A DNA stretch of 64,000 bases. Source: Petaurus breviceps papuanus. Its lineage: Eukaryota; Chordata; Mammalia; Diprotodontia; Petauridae. A model generated the notes under the pieces. That model was not told the DNA's origin. It saw only the letters and a list, made by a program, of their open reading frames with translations, and searched no databases. Both the position numbers and the translations under genes were made by a program. The stretch covers positions 3,233,521 to 3,297,520 of the forward strand of contig JAMXIF010001194.1 in NCBI GenBank assembly GCA_028583685.1, in the 5' to 3' direction. Below, piece by piece: positions 9,598-19,339 of this stretch (positions within the stretch are counted from its first letter, which is position 1; each line of letters begins with the position of its first letter).

Positions 9598-9900
9598 GAA
9601 TCCAAACCCAGGTCTTCCAACTCCAAGTCTGATTAATATAATAATAATTAATACAATATAATATAATATAATATAATTAATATAACATAATATAATATAA
9701 TATAATATAATATAATATAATATAATATAATATAATATAATATAATATAATATAATATAATAAAGAAATATTAGACCTGGGTCTGGGATCTAGGTCTTCT
9801 GATTCCAAGGGCCTGGCACATAGCAGGCATTAAATAAATGCTTGTTCCCTCTCTCTGAAGTCCAATGTTCTCTCCACATTGCTTCTCTTGAATACTTGTG
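9598..9900 (-). mobile_element. MIR fragment split by microsatellite and L2 end
   Basis: Reversed MIR text (AACCCAGGTCTTCCAACTCC) is followed by the (TATAA)n array. A second copy of the phrase follows (GGTCTTCTGATTCCAAGG), then an L2 terminus at 9808-9850 (GCCTGGCACATAGCAGGC) and the reversed MIR head (TTCTCTCCACATTGCTTC). The repeated phrase on both sides of the array suggests slippage or duplication. Confidence 0.6.
9630..9765 (+). repeat. (TATAA)n microsatellite
   Basis: A pentanucleotide array of TATAA units with a few ATT interruptions near its left end. Confidence 0.95.
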
Positions 9901-10254
9901 CAAGTATGTATATGCATGTGCACACATATAGAGGTGGCCTAGAAGTGAGTAATCCCTGAGAGTTCTAGTCAGCCCTGAGCCTTCCTCCCTCTTTCCCTGT
10001 CTAGCCTGATTCATGGCCTTTCAGCCTTAGTAGGAACATGGGTCAAGTTCTGTGCTGCCCTTGCTGGCTGGGAATTCCTTCTAATTCAAGTTGACAAAGA
10101 ACCATGCTCCACAGTAAACACAACTTGCTGTCTGCCCAGGGAACTTCTTTGGTCCATCCCAGGGGAAGACTAAATTTTGAGGCTTTGGACAACTGGTCTT
10201 ACCTAGTAAATAGGTCTAGCTATTGAGGTCATAGGGTTGCAATGGAAAGAGACT
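9901..10254. other. Single-copy stretch
   Basis: Nothing recognised. Confidence 0.3.
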
Positions 10255-10880
10255 CATGTCTCTCCCTATACTGGTCCATCCTCCACTAAGCTGTCAAAGT
10301 GAACTTCTTCAATCGCAGATCTGGCCATGTCAACCCCGCCCCACCTCTGCTCACACTCAGTAGACTCTAGTGACTCCCTGTTACCTCCAGGATCAAATAT
10401 AAGACCTTTTGTTGGGCTTCTGAAGCTCTTCATGGCCCAGCCCCTTTCTACCTTTCTCCAGCTTCCTCTTTTCTTGTATTTTATTTTCCATCATGCACTC
10501 TAGGATCCAGCTACACCCGTCTCCTGACAAGAAAGTCTGTCTCCTGACTCTGGGACCTCTTTACTAGCTGTCCCCCTGCTCCAACTGGTCTCCCTCCTCA
10601 CCTTTACTTCCTGGCTCTCCCCACCCTAAGACCCTAGCTCCAAACTCACCTTCTGCTGACCTTTCCCAACTCCCCTTAATGCTAGTGCCTTTTCTCTGAG
10701 GTTACCTCCAATTTATACTATTTTTTGTTTGCTTAAAGTTGTTTGCATGTTGTCTCTGCCATTAGAATGTAAGTTCCTTGAGGGCACCAACTCTTATCTT
10801 TGTCTTTCTTTGGATCCTCAGAATTTAGCATAAAGCAGGGCATGTAGCATACCCTCAATAAACTCTTATTGACTTGACGT
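10255..10880 (+). mobile_element. L2 LINE, 3' region
   Basis: It starts with GGTCCATCCTCCACTAAGCT and passes through ATCAAATATAAGACCTTTTG, TTGCATGTTGTCTCTGCC, AAGTTCCTTGAGGGCACC and AATAAACTCTTATTGAC. It covers the end of ORF2 and the 3' untranslated region of L2, 5'-truncated as usual. It is the best-preserved short L2 in the first 15 kb. Confidence 0.9.
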
Positions 10881-10884
10881 AAAG

Positions 10885-11040
10885 GGGAGAAGGCCAGGGT
10901 TTAGACACAGGTTCTGCCATTGACTGGATGTGTGACCCTAAGTATGTTATTTCTCCTTCTGAGCCTTGGTGTCCTCATCTGTAAAATGGCAACAATGACA
11001 TTTGCTCTGACAGACATTGCAGACATGTTTGCTGTCATTA
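10885..11040 (+). mobile_element. MIR-type SINE
   Basis: GGTTTAGACACAGGTTCTGC, GGATGTGTGACCCTAAG and CCTCATCTGTAAAATGGC. Confidence 0.75.
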
Positions 11041-11218
11041 CCATTATCTTGTTCCTTCATTCTTACGGAGAGCAATCCTGAGCAGGGAGGTGGGCATGCA
11101 GAAGGGCTGGTACTGAGAGCTTCCTGGTTTGCCTTTCCAAGGAGATTCCAGAATTCTGTTGTTTGCTATCACTACTTCAAGGGTCTGTGATTTCATGCAG
11201 CAGCAATCATTCCCCCCC

Positions 11219-11318
11219 NNNNNNNNNNNNNNNNNNNNNNNNNNNNNNNNNNNNNNNNNNNNNNNNNNNNNNNNNNNNNNNNNNNNNNNNNNNNNNNNNN
11301 NNNNNNNNNNNNNNNNNN
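11219..11318. other. Assembly gap (100 N)
   Basis: Exactly 100 Ns, preceded by a C run (11212-11218). The fixed length means the true gap size is unknown. Confidence 1.
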
Positions 11319-11326
11319 ATGGACAA

Positions 11327-11583
11327 AGTGAGCAGCTAGGAGTCACTGGCTAGAGTGCTGGTCCTGGAGTCAAGATGACTCATCTTCCTGAGTTCAAATC
11401 TGGCCTCAGACACTTACTAACTGTGTGACCCTGGGCAAGTCACTTAACCCTGTTTGCTTCAGTTTCCTCATCTAGAAAATGAACTGGAGAAGGAAATGGC
11501 CAATCACTCCAGGATCTTTGCCAGGAAAATCCCTAATAGGGTCATAGAAAGTTGGACACAACTGAAAGGGCTCAAACAACAAA
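11327..11583 (+). mobile_element. Marsupial CORE-SINE with RTE-like tail
   Basis: A diverged head (GAGCAGCTAGGAGTCACTGG), then GAGTTCAAATCTGGCC, GGGCAAGTCACTTAACCC, GAGAAGGAAATGGCCAATC and AGAAAGTTGGACACAACTG. Full length. Confidence 0.85.
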
Positions 11584-11715
11584 AGAGGTTATCCAGCCCA
11601 ACTCTCTCATTTTATGGATGGGTAAACCGAGACACAGAGGAGAGTCGTGAGCTCAAGATCACTCAGGTAGGATGTGGTGGAGGTGAGCATCAAACTCAAG
11701 AAGCAGGATTATAGA
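11584..11715 (-). mobile_element. MIR-type SINE
   Basis: Reversed MIR: TATCCAGCCCAACTCTC, ATTTTATGGATGGGTAAACC and GAGCATCAAACTCAAG. Confidence 0.65.
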
Positions 11716-11832
11716 TCTCTAGCTGAAAGAGACCTCAGAGATCATCTAGCCAAATCCCTTCCTTTCACAGATGAAGAAACTGAAGCACAGGAAGGTTGCC
11801 CAAGATTCCACAGATTGGAAGAGGTAGGACCT
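11716..11832 (-). mobile_element. MIR-type SINE, left part
   Basis: AGCTGAAAGAGACCTCAGAG, GATGAAGAAACTGAAGC, then GGAAGAGGTAGGACCT, where the LTR interrupts it. It resumes at 13007. Confidence 0.8.
11828..11832 (+). repeat. 5-bp target site duplication (GACCT), left
   Basis: GACCT directly before the LTR. It is repeated at 13007-13011 and joins two halves of one MIR. Confidence 0.85.
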
Positions 11833-12189
11833 TGTGATAGTAATGGCAATTAAAGATCCCCCTGTATTGGCTTGGTTTTCAAATTGATTGTGTTAAAACC
11901 CAGAGTTTGTTAATCCCACCTGTGGGATGGGCTTGTTGATGTGAAAAGAAAGTCCTGAATTGGGAGGAGCTGGTGATGTAGATTTGGAGAGACACAAGAG
12001 AGAGGCGGAAGATCTTTTTGGAAGCAGCACCTCGCAGAGAGAGAGAGACTAAGAGAATTGCTGGTGGCCGCTTTGAATTGCCCTGGACTTTTGAGACCTG
12101 CCCCCCTGAGCTGCCAAGGACTGAGGAGACATGGCTGTTTTGCTGGTACTTTGTCTGTCTGTTTTGATGTTATTTTGCCAGATTTGTCC

Positions 12190-12500
12190 ACTGGTGAAAG
12201 ACTGTCCTGTTGAAGAAGTCCTGGAACCTGGCATTTGGTTAAGAAGCCCTGAGACTGTCCTGCAGACAGAGAGTGAATACTGTCCACTGATGAGGGACAG
12301 TACTGTTGTTGCAGGGGTCTGGAGACTGTCCTGCAGACAGAGTGAATACTGTCCACTGGTGAAGGACAGTGCTGTTGTTGCAGGGGTCTGGGAACCTTTC
12401 TGTTGGTTCGGAAGCCCTGAAGAAGGATTTTCTTGTTGTATGTTTACAGAAATCCTGGGAGAGGGCTTTGCTAATGTGTTCAGGGGTTCTAGGACTGTTC
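12190..12500 (+). repeat. Tandem array inside the LTR
   Basis: Two clear units of about 71 bp begin at 12251 and 12322 (GAGACTGTCCTGCAGACAGA). Weaker, partial units lie to both sides. Such arrays in U3 are common in retroviral LTRs and often hold enhancer sites. Confidence 0.85.
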
Positions 12501-12936
12501 TACAGACAGAGGATAAATTCATGAAGGGACTGGCAATGTATCTTATGGCCTTGCTAAGCCTTGTCTCCCCAGGAACTAAGATTGCTGAGAACTTGCCTTG
12601 TGTCAAGATGAAGAAAAGACCTCCATTTGGGTATTAAGTGCTGTGTTTAAACTTGATGTAACTCTGGGGTAGATTCAATTGTGATCCAGGGGTGGGGAAC
12701 TTTTGATCTTATGTTTGGAAACTAATCTCCATTTGAGAAGAGGGGCTTTGTGGTGGACTTAATGAAGGTATAGCCTAGGGGTGGAGAAGTATTTAGAACA
12801 GAGACTTTGTAATTGATTGAATGATTGGAAGGTCCTGGGGTGGGGTTGTACTTGGAGATTATTTAATCACACTTAGTAAATGCTGTATTTTGAATGATGT
12901 CATGTTTTAATCTTCTCTGTTCTTGGTTTGTCACTG

Positions 12937-12942
12937 AATAAA
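12937..12942 (+). terminator. LTR polyadenylation signal
   Basis: AATAAA, 64 bases before the LTR end. Confidence 0.6.
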
Positions 12943-13006
12943 ATAGAGAGCACCTATGCTGGTATTTTGAACCTGGGAAGTTGCCTTCTTTTGGCATTAT
13001 ATTACA

Positions 13007-13011
13007 GACCT
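13007..13011 (+). repeat. 5-bp target site duplication (GACCT), right
   Basis: Copy of 11828-11832. Confidence 0.85.
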
Positions 13012-13078
13012 GAACCCAGGTCCTCTGACTTCAGCACCAATGCTCTTCCCACTGAACTACACTGCACTCATTACATTG
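13007..13078 (-). mobile_element. MIR-type SINE, right part
   Basis: GACCTGAACCCAGGTCCTCT then AATGCTCTTCCCACTGAAC. It completes the MIR begun at 11716. Confidence 0.8.
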
Positions 13079-13384
13079 CACCCCACTGCCTAATTTTTCT
13101 TCTCCCCTTCTTCCCCCTCCTCTAGGCAGCCCCACCTCTGCCTTCCCACCTCCTCCCCTTTGTTCAGGCTGTGAACCATGACCCCAATGAGGACCTGTTT
13201 GCATATACCTCAGGGTGGCTCATCCTCCCCGTGACCCTCCCTGTATGTCTGCATGTTCAGCCTACCTGCTTCCCCTGGGGCCTAGACTGGGACATGACTG
13301 GAAGCCAAAATCCAGCTTGGCAGCCATGTCTGGTAAATAGGAACCTGGTTATGGCTTGCTCTGGATTAATTTACAGATGATGAG
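13079..13384. other. Single-copy stretch with a weak exon candidate
   Basis: A good pyrimidine tract ends in AG at 13124-13125. The frame then stays open to a GTAAAT donor-like site at about 13333. The peptide includes NHDPNEDLFAYTSGW. I do not recognise the protein, and one exon-sized open frame proves little. Confidence 0.2.
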
Positions 13385-13462
13385 TGGGTAGTGTGGTGTA
13401 GTTGCATGTACCCTGGACTTGGAGTCAGGAGATCTGTGTTTGAATTCCATTTCTGACAAATG
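13385..13462 (+). mobile_element. MIR 5' fragment
   Basis: GTAGTGTGGTGTAGTTGC, GACTTGGAGTCAGGAGATCT and TGTTTGAATTCC. Confidence 0.65.
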
Positions 13463-13612
13463 AATAAACAAGTGAAAAACATTTATTAAGCATATACTGA
13501 GTTCAAAGGACAGTGCTAAGTCCTGGAGATACCTAGACAGTAAAGCAAGGCTGCCTTTGCATTCAAAGAGCTCCGTTTTTAATACAGGGACATAACGCAC
13601 ATGGAAGGTTTC
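13463..13612 (-). mobile_element. L2 3' end
   Basis: AACATTTATTAAGCATATAC, GTGCTAAGTCCTGGAGATAC and TCAAAGAGCTCCG. Confidence 0.8.
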
Positions 13613-13849
13613 TGCTGCAGATCGGAAGCAAAGGTCCCATGACCCTCAGGGTGCAGCAGCAAAGCACCTCCTTTTATGTCATTTCCACCGACAATGCCAT
13701 ATTCATTTCAGCTACTGAACCATTTGACAACCTCAAGGATCTGGGGGCGAGAACTTTCTTTTTCTGAATCTTCAGTAGCTTTGGCTGTTGAGGAGGAAGG
13801 GGGCCCTACCTCCTGTAGAGGCAGTTAATGTTAACTCTGTGCAATGGTT
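13613..13849. other. Single-copy stretch
   Basis: No repeat recognised. Composition is balanced. Confidence 0.3.
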
Positions 13850-13960
13850 GCTTCCCTGGGTGAGTCATTTAACTTTTCTTGGTCTTAATTTCCTCATCTA
13901 TAAAATGGGTCTTTTGACACTTACATCAGAGAAAAGAGCCTTGAAAATTGTAGATCTTTA
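13850..13960 (+). mobile_element. MIR fragment
   Basis: GGTGAGTCATTTAACTTTTC and CCTCATCTATAAAATGGG. Confidence 0.6.
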
Positions 13961-13984
13961 TAGATACATGAGTTTTTGTCATTA

Positions 13985-14270
13985 AGGGCATCCTAGTATC
14001 TCCCACAATGCCCAACACATAGTAAGTGCTTTAAAATGCTTCAGTGGAATAGACACGAAATTTTCAGTGGAAATGACACTAAATAAGAGCGTTGTTATCT
14101 ACTTTGCCCCTGACACCTAAAGACCATTTTGGGACCTATCCATCTGACTTGCAGTTGAAACCTTCTATGTGTGTTATCTTCCCTATTAGAATATGAGCAA
14201 GACTATCTAACTTTCCTGTCTGTATAGGCAGTGCTTTGTATACAGTAAGCACTTAAAAATGCTTTATCCA
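13985..14270 (+). mobile_element. Two L2 3' ends
   Basis: 13985-14040 has AATGCCCAACACATAGTAAG. 14155-14270 has CCTATTAGAATATGAGC, GTATACAGTAAGCACTT and AAAAATGCTTTATCC. Confidence 0.65.
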
Positions 14271-14629
14271 CTCCATTCATTCATTCATCTGCTCCTCTTA
14301 CTTGGGTAGGTGTGGTGAGGCAGCAGCAGCATGGATGTCTTCCAAGACTCAGTTTCCATTGTCTGGGCAGATTCCAGACCTGAATTGTTTCATATCTGTA
14401 CAACAGTTTTTCAAGGATCCATGATTTCATTGGCATGGGTCCTGACAGAGATCACGACTCCCCCCCCCCCACACACACACATCTTGTTAAGAGTTGCTGT
14501 GGCCAAAAAAAACATTACATTACATTATGACCAGTCTTCTTCTGACGAACCCCTCTTTACTTAGGCCAATCCTTCGAAGATGGACACGTTGCATCTCACT
14601 AGGCCCATCTCTCTCCCTTCCCCACCCCT
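14271..14629. other. Single-copy stretch with a C/CA run
   Basis: No element recognised. A C10 run followed by (AC)5 lies at 14461-14481. Confidence 0.35.
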
Positions 14630-14815
14630 CACCACAGATTACCTTCCATTTGCATGGTGTGTATCTTGTATGTACCTGGCATGGTATCCTTCATTAGAAT
14701 GTGACCTCCTCGAGGGTAGGGGCCATATTTGCTTTTCTGTGAATCCCTGGGCACTTAGTATAGTCCATGTCTGGTATATAGTAAGTTTTTGATAAATGCT
14801 TGTTGACTCGAAATC
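14630..14815 (+). mobile_element. L2 3' end
   Basis: TTCATTAGAATGTGACCTCC, TCGAGGGTAGGGGCCATA and GATAAATGCTTGTTGACTC. Confidence 0.85.
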
Positions 14816-14889
14816 TTTCCAGCTTAGTAAAACTGATTTGTCTGGCAAATGATTATTTATCCAGAGGCCAAGCAACCAGAGTTTCAACT

Positions 14890-15160
14890 CAGTCCAGATC
14901 CCTCGGCCTCCAGGAGATCTTCCTTGACCACCAGTCCACAGGGATCTCTCTCACACCCCATCTCCTACAGCCTCCACTCTATGTTGTCACACACAACATT
15001 TAGCATAAACTGTCTTCCATTAGTCTCTAATTACTTCCTAAGTCTTTTCTCCTCACAAGACTGTGAGTCTCATGAAGGCAGAAGGGCATTGGGTCTTGCC
15101 TCTCCTTCTTCCTCTCTCCCTATCAATGCCCAATACAAGATACACAGCACACCATAATGA
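14890..15160 (+). mobile_element. Probable older L2 3' region
   Basis: CCAGGAGATCTTCCTTGACC, AAGACTGTGAGTCTCATGAA and GGCAGAAGGGCATTGG follow L2 order but are much diverged. Confidence 0.45.
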
Positions 15161-15379
15161 ACCCAATGAGGAAAGCACTTTGTAACTCCAGGGCTAAAGA
15201 GATGCTGGTAATAAAAAAGGCAGCTGCCCCTGGCTAATCTAAGGGTTCCTGGTGATACCAGGTTGGCAAAGCAGCAAACCAGGCCAGTGTCCCTTGACAA
15301 CCAAGCAAATAAGATCAGGTTGATTTCTGGCTCACGGATCGATCACTAAAGTAAAAGAGTCCTGGCTTTCAAGGCATAA

Positions 15380-15900
15380 GGTCAGAAAACCATAGAATCT
15401 CCGCACTCAGAAGGACCTCAGAGGCCAATGAGGCTCCTACTCGAGCAAGAATACACTCTACCCATGCCCAACATGAGGCCATGCGGCCTCCTCTGAAAGG
15501 CCTCCATTACTGCCTTTGAAAACCAGGGCAGCAACAGTGTCTGGTGCTAGGGATTCAAACCAAAAACAAGTCCTGACCTCGGGGTGCTTACATTCTGCTG
15601 GGAGCTAGCTCTATTTTGGTCAGCTCTGTGCCTTAGGAAGTCTTCATTTACACGGAGCCTAACTCTGCCTCTCTGCAGCTTGCTCTTATTGTCCCTTCCT
15701 CTGCCTTCCAAAGCCAGGCAGAACCAAGTTAATTCCCCTTCCAGGGGATGATTTTTTGAATACTTGAAGAGACATATCGAGTTTCTCTATGCCTTCCTCC
15801 ATTGATCTTCCCATGATGTGGTCTCCAGACTTTCACCATGTCCCAGAGGATGCAGGCCAGATGTGGGCTATGCAGGTCTGCCTACCCAGGTCTTTCTGTC
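15380..15900 (-). mobile_element. L3/CR1 3' region
   Basis: CCATAGAATCTCCGCACTC, AGAAGGACCTCAGAGGCC, AACTCTGCCTCTCTGCAGC and TTGAATACTTGAAGAGACAT follow the order of the CR1/L3 3' untranslated region, as at 2790. A reversed L2 end at 15545-15605 (GTGCTTACATTCTGCTGGG) is inserted in it. Confidence 0.65.
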
Positions 15901-16024
15901 CTTTGCCTTGTGACTACACTCATAAGCCTCCAACATACAGACCTACATGTCCTCTTGCATCTTATATCTTGGACTTGCATCTCAGCCAGCATGCTTTTCA
16001 CTATACCAACTGCTTCTCTAATGA

Positions 16025-16335
16025 TGTATAGTCATAGAATGTTCCATGCCCTCATTTTACAGCTATGGAAAGCATTAGCTGGAAAGTGAAGGTTGATTTG
16101 CGCTAATAATAATAATAAAAATAAATCATTTATTGGATAGTACTTTAAAGGGTTCAAAATGCTTTCTCATCAGTTATCTCATTGGATTTTCACAGTCACC
16201 CCATAACATAGGTAGGGTAATTACATATGAGGAGTCTGACTCAGATAGGTTAAGTAATTTACCCAAGAGCACATAGCAAATACATGGTATGGCTGGGACT
16301 GGGATCTGGCTCCTTATACTTTGTTCTATGCTCCC
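16025..16335 (-). mobile_element. MIR-type SINE
   Basis: AATAATAATAAAAATAAATC, CAGTTATCTCATTGGATTTT, CACAGTCACCCCATAACA and TAAGTAATTTACCCAAGAGC make a full reversed MIR from 16105. A reversed MIR end (ATAGAATGTTCCATGCCC) precedes it. Confidence 0.75.
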
Positions 16336-16866
16336 CAAGCAAAGGAAATAGAAATGTCTTAGCCAAGATCTCCACAGAGTTTTGTTTCAGCAATTTGCTT
16401 GTTAAGGTAGCCAACCATGTGGATAAACACAGGTCCACAGCTCTGCCACTGGAAAAGAACAAAGCTGGATTCACCATGGTCATTTCTTCACTAGACAACA
16501 GTCAACAGTTGTTGACAGCCAGCAGTGGTGACCTGCTGGGGAGACTTGTGCCATGCTTGTGGATTATAGTTATGTCTCACTTTACACAGTCAAAGTGTTC
16601 CTTCTTGGAAGGTCTCCAGGCCTTGAGGCTTGCAGTCTTAGGCTCTCATAAAAACAGAAGCCCCAAAGGCTTGTGAACCTTTGCCTGAGCTTTGCACAAA
16701 TGAATCATTCCAGGCTCCCATGAGAAGAGGAAGTGGGCTTTTCGAGGAAACCACTCTCTCAAAGAAACTGGTGGGTTTGGTTATGGCAGAAATGGCTTAT
16801 GTGGTCAACGACTGGGGAATGATTATGGTATAGAAACATTATTGAACATTATCATGTTGCAAGAAA
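16336..16866. other. Single-copy stretch
   Basis: Nothing recognised. Open frames here show no domain. Confidence 0.3.
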
Positions 16867-16867
16867 T

Positions 16868-17130
16868 GGCAAGAGGCAGTAAGTTATAGTGGATAGACAG
16901 CTGGTCTTAGAGCCAGGAAAACCTGGGTTCAAGTCCAGTCTCTGACATTTGCTGGTTGTGTGACCCTGGACAAGTCACTTAAACTCCTAGGACTCTAGGC
17001 AGCTTCTAGGACTAAAGATTCTGCAGAGAAGGTGTCAACTTGCATTTGTAGAGGAAGATTCCTTATTGGAGAGTTCCCTTTGCCAATAATATAAAAAATC
17101 TAACCACTATCCCCATCCCTAGCAAATCAC
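16868..17130 (+). mobile_element. Marsupial SINE, family C, fullest copy
   Basis: The head GTTATAGTGGATAGACAG is followed by GGGTTCAAGTCCAGTCTC (B box), a core (GTTGTGTGACCCTGGAC) and then the diagnostic second half: CTAGGCAGCTTCTAGGAC, GCAGAGAAGGTGTCAAC and AGAGTTCCCTTTGCC. It shows that the reversed pieces at 4062, 18965 and 26075 belong to a tRNA-headed SINE with its own 3' half. Confidence 0.75.
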
Positions 17131-17174
17131 AAATATGAGCATTACAAAGAAAGAAGGGAAGTTGTATCACAGGA

Positions 17175-17345
17175 GTCTGAACTGGAATAGGTTTTAGAAG
17201 CCATCCAGTCCAACCCTTTATATAGTTGAGGAAACTAAGACCCAGAAAACAAGTGATTTGGCCAAATTACATCAGTAGTTAATAACAGGGCAAGGATTGA
17301 AGCCTAGATTTTCTGACCACAGAGTGTTCCTCCTGCTTCACTATG
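17175..17345 (-). mobile_element. MIR-type SINE
   Basis: CATCCAGTCCAACCCTTTAT, GTTGAGGAAACTAAGACCC and AAGCCTAGATTTTCTGACC. Confidence 0.75.
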
Positions 17346-17868
17346 GGGATGCACAGAGTATTTTAGATATAGGGTAGTATGTCTGGGGCAGACCATATAG
17401 AAGTAGGGGTATGTGTATATGTGTGTGTTAGCATGTGTGTATAAATGCATGTATGTATCAAGGTATGTATTATAAACCCAACGTTCCATTGGATCTAAGC
17501 GATGTGGGCATTCTCTCCAATAATGAAGATAATAATTCATCCTTATTTACCCTTACTAGGTAGCTCTTGTCCACATCCTCCCAGAAATCCATAAGAGAAG
17601 GTCCACTCAACATGCTGGAGTCCTTCTTTTCATGCTTTTGATATTGTGTGGATAACAGTGAAGCATGGGGGGGCTACCCCACGGTTATCCTTTGCTCTCC
17701 TCACATGCTGCCAGATCCATTAAAACAAACGTTATATATTTCCTTCCAGCAAACTGTAAATGGTTTATACTTTATGGCCTTATGTGTGGTTTTCTTTCTT
17801 TTGATTGATTGTTTCTGTTCAGATGATTAAATTTATGATATAAATCATTAAAAAAAAACCACTGGTGA
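17346..17868. other. Single-copy stretch
   Basis: GT/AT-rich part at 17405-17470. Otherwise nothing recognised. Confidence 0.3.
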
Positions 17869-18099
17869 CCTTTAGAGAGCAGTTTTCAAGTCATTCCTGT
17901 GCTCAAAATCTTTGATTGATCCATTGAATAAAATCCAGACTTCTCAACCTACTAGTCAAGACACTCCACAGCCTTGCGCCCCTTTACCTTTCCAACCTTA
18001 CCTCACACCGTTCTCTCTCAAATCCACATTGGATGACTGACCATTCTTTATCTACTCTCTATTATCTCTGCCTCTTAGAATCCAAGGTAGACCATTATG

Positions 18100-18190
18100 T
18101 CTTAGGTTCTCCAGAGTCATCTGGGTCCAGTGGCCAGATATAGATCAGGACAACTGGAGATGACTTAGGATGCAGTGGGGGACCTTCTAA
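18100..18190. mobile_element. Unclassified dispersed fragment inside L2
   Basis: Contains ATCTGGGTCCAGTGGCCAGA and ACAACTGGAGATGACTTAGG. It does not fit L2 order here. I recall this phrase as a dispersed mammalian sequence but cannot name the family. Confidence 0.35.
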
Positions 18191-18499
18191 TGTCTTAGAT
18201 AATTTATTCCTTATGCTTGGAATGTGGCTTCTTACCAATCCTATTGAAATTCCACTCATCCTTCAAGGCTCAGCTCCAATAGCAGCAATTTCAGTGAGCC
18301 TTTCTGGTTCAACTTCATAGGAAATGACCTTTCTTTTTTTGGACCCCTCATAAACTCTTTGCACCTCTCATGCCTTTACTGTATTCTATTTTTATTTATA
18401 GTTATGTTTTCTTCTTCCAACCAGATTGTGAGTTCTATGCTGAGTCTTATATTTCTCTGAATCTTGCCCACAGCCAAATGTGGTCCTTGGCATATAGTA

Positions 18500-18712
18500 G
18501 GTGGCTCATAGAATTATAGATCCAGACCTGGGAAGGACCTTAGAGGCCATTGAGTCCAATCTGCTCATTTTGTAGAGGAAGAAACTGATGCTAAACAAGG
18601 TTAAGTGACTTGCCCAGGTTCATAAAGCTAATTAGTATCTGAGGCAGGATTTGAACTCAGGGTTTCTGACTTTAAACTCAGTGCTCTATTTCTTGTACCA
18701 CCTGTTTGCCTC
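18500..18712 (-). mobile_element. MIR/CORE-SINE inserted in L2
   Basis: AGAATTATAGATCCAGACC, GAAGAAACTGATGCTAAAC, GATTTGAACTCAGGGTTTC and ACCACCTGTTTGCCTC. The L2 end is continuous across it (ATAGTAGG ... AATGCTTGG). Confidence 0.8.
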
Positions 18713-18879
18713 AATGCTTGGTAAACTGAAATCACTGATCTTGTTGGAAATTTCTATTTAAATATTTCCAACGCTGAAGGAGCCTTGGAGTGGGTCAGGG
18801 ATCTAGCTCAGTCAATGGCTTCTTGTACGAGAATAGCAAGCAGTATTATTGGTAGACATTGCTGAAGGCATAAGTAGAT

Positions 18880-19335
18880 CACATTTCTATAGTGCCTTAA
18901 GATTTACAAAGTGCTTTCCTCACAATCCTATGAGTTTCATAGTGAGTGGAATGATTTAAAATGTGTCAGAGGTTATATAGGGGGTTCCTGGGGAGGAATT
19001 TTATTTGCCAATGTGGGTTGGCACCTTCTCTGTGATTTACAGTCTTAGGGAATTGACAAATTAGCTGACTTGTCCAGGTTAACATAACCAGCATGTATCA
19101 CAGGCAAGACTGAATCCTGTTCTATTTGACTTGAGGACTGCTGTCTATTAACAGCTTTTCAAGGGAGTATTATTATGCCCATTTTACACATGAAGAAATG
19201 AGGTGAAGAGAGCTTAAATGACTTGGTGGAGTTACATAGCTAATGAGTATTAGGGATGGGAATGAAACTCAGATCTCCTGACTCCTGATTCCAGAAACCT
19301 CTGCCTTCCACCCTCTCCCTTCCACCATATTGCTT
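18880..19335 (-). mobile_element. MIR-type SINE split by family C SINE
   Basis: The left part (TCTATAGTGCCTTAAGATTT) and the right part (TATTATGCCCATTTTACACA, GAAACTCAGATCTCCTGACT) make one reversed MIR. The family C piece lies between them. Confidence 0.7.
18965..19158 (-). mobile_element. Marsupial SINE, family C
   Basis: GGTTGGCACCTTCTCTGTG, TACAGTCTTAGGGAATTG and a reversed core (AGCTGACTTGTCCAGGTT). Confidence 0.65.
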
Positions 19336-19339
19336 CTGA

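Larger units (their letters stand above)
11833..13006 (+). mobile_element. Solo LTR of an endogenous retrovirus-like element
   Basis: 1174 bp, starting TGTGATAG and ending TATTACA, so it has the TG...CA ends with short inverted repeats. It is flanked by the 5-bp duplication GACCT and sits inside a MIR. A polyadenylation signal AATAAA lies at 12937-12942, near the right end as expected for U3-R-U5 order. No internal retroviral genes flank it, so it is a solitary LTR left by recombination. Family unknown to me. The 5-bp duplication fits several retroviral classes. Age cannot be set without a partner LTR. An internal tandem array lies at about 12190-12500. Confidence 0.85.
17870..18732 (+). mobile_element. 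L2 LINE 3' region with inserts
   Basis: GTCATTCCTGTGCTCAAAAT, CTTCAAGGCTCAGCTCC, CAGATTGTGAGTTCTATGC and GGCATATAGTAGG, with AATGCTTGGTAAACTG after a MIR insert. A foreign piece at about 18100-18190 (TCATCTGGGTCCAGTGGCC) interrupts it. Confidence 0.8.

Noticed and set aside
12131-12637. 168-residue open frame, and overlapping minus frames to 185 residues
   Set aside because: They lie wholly inside the solo LTR and owe their length to its tandem units. No domain is seen, and they are not treated as genes.
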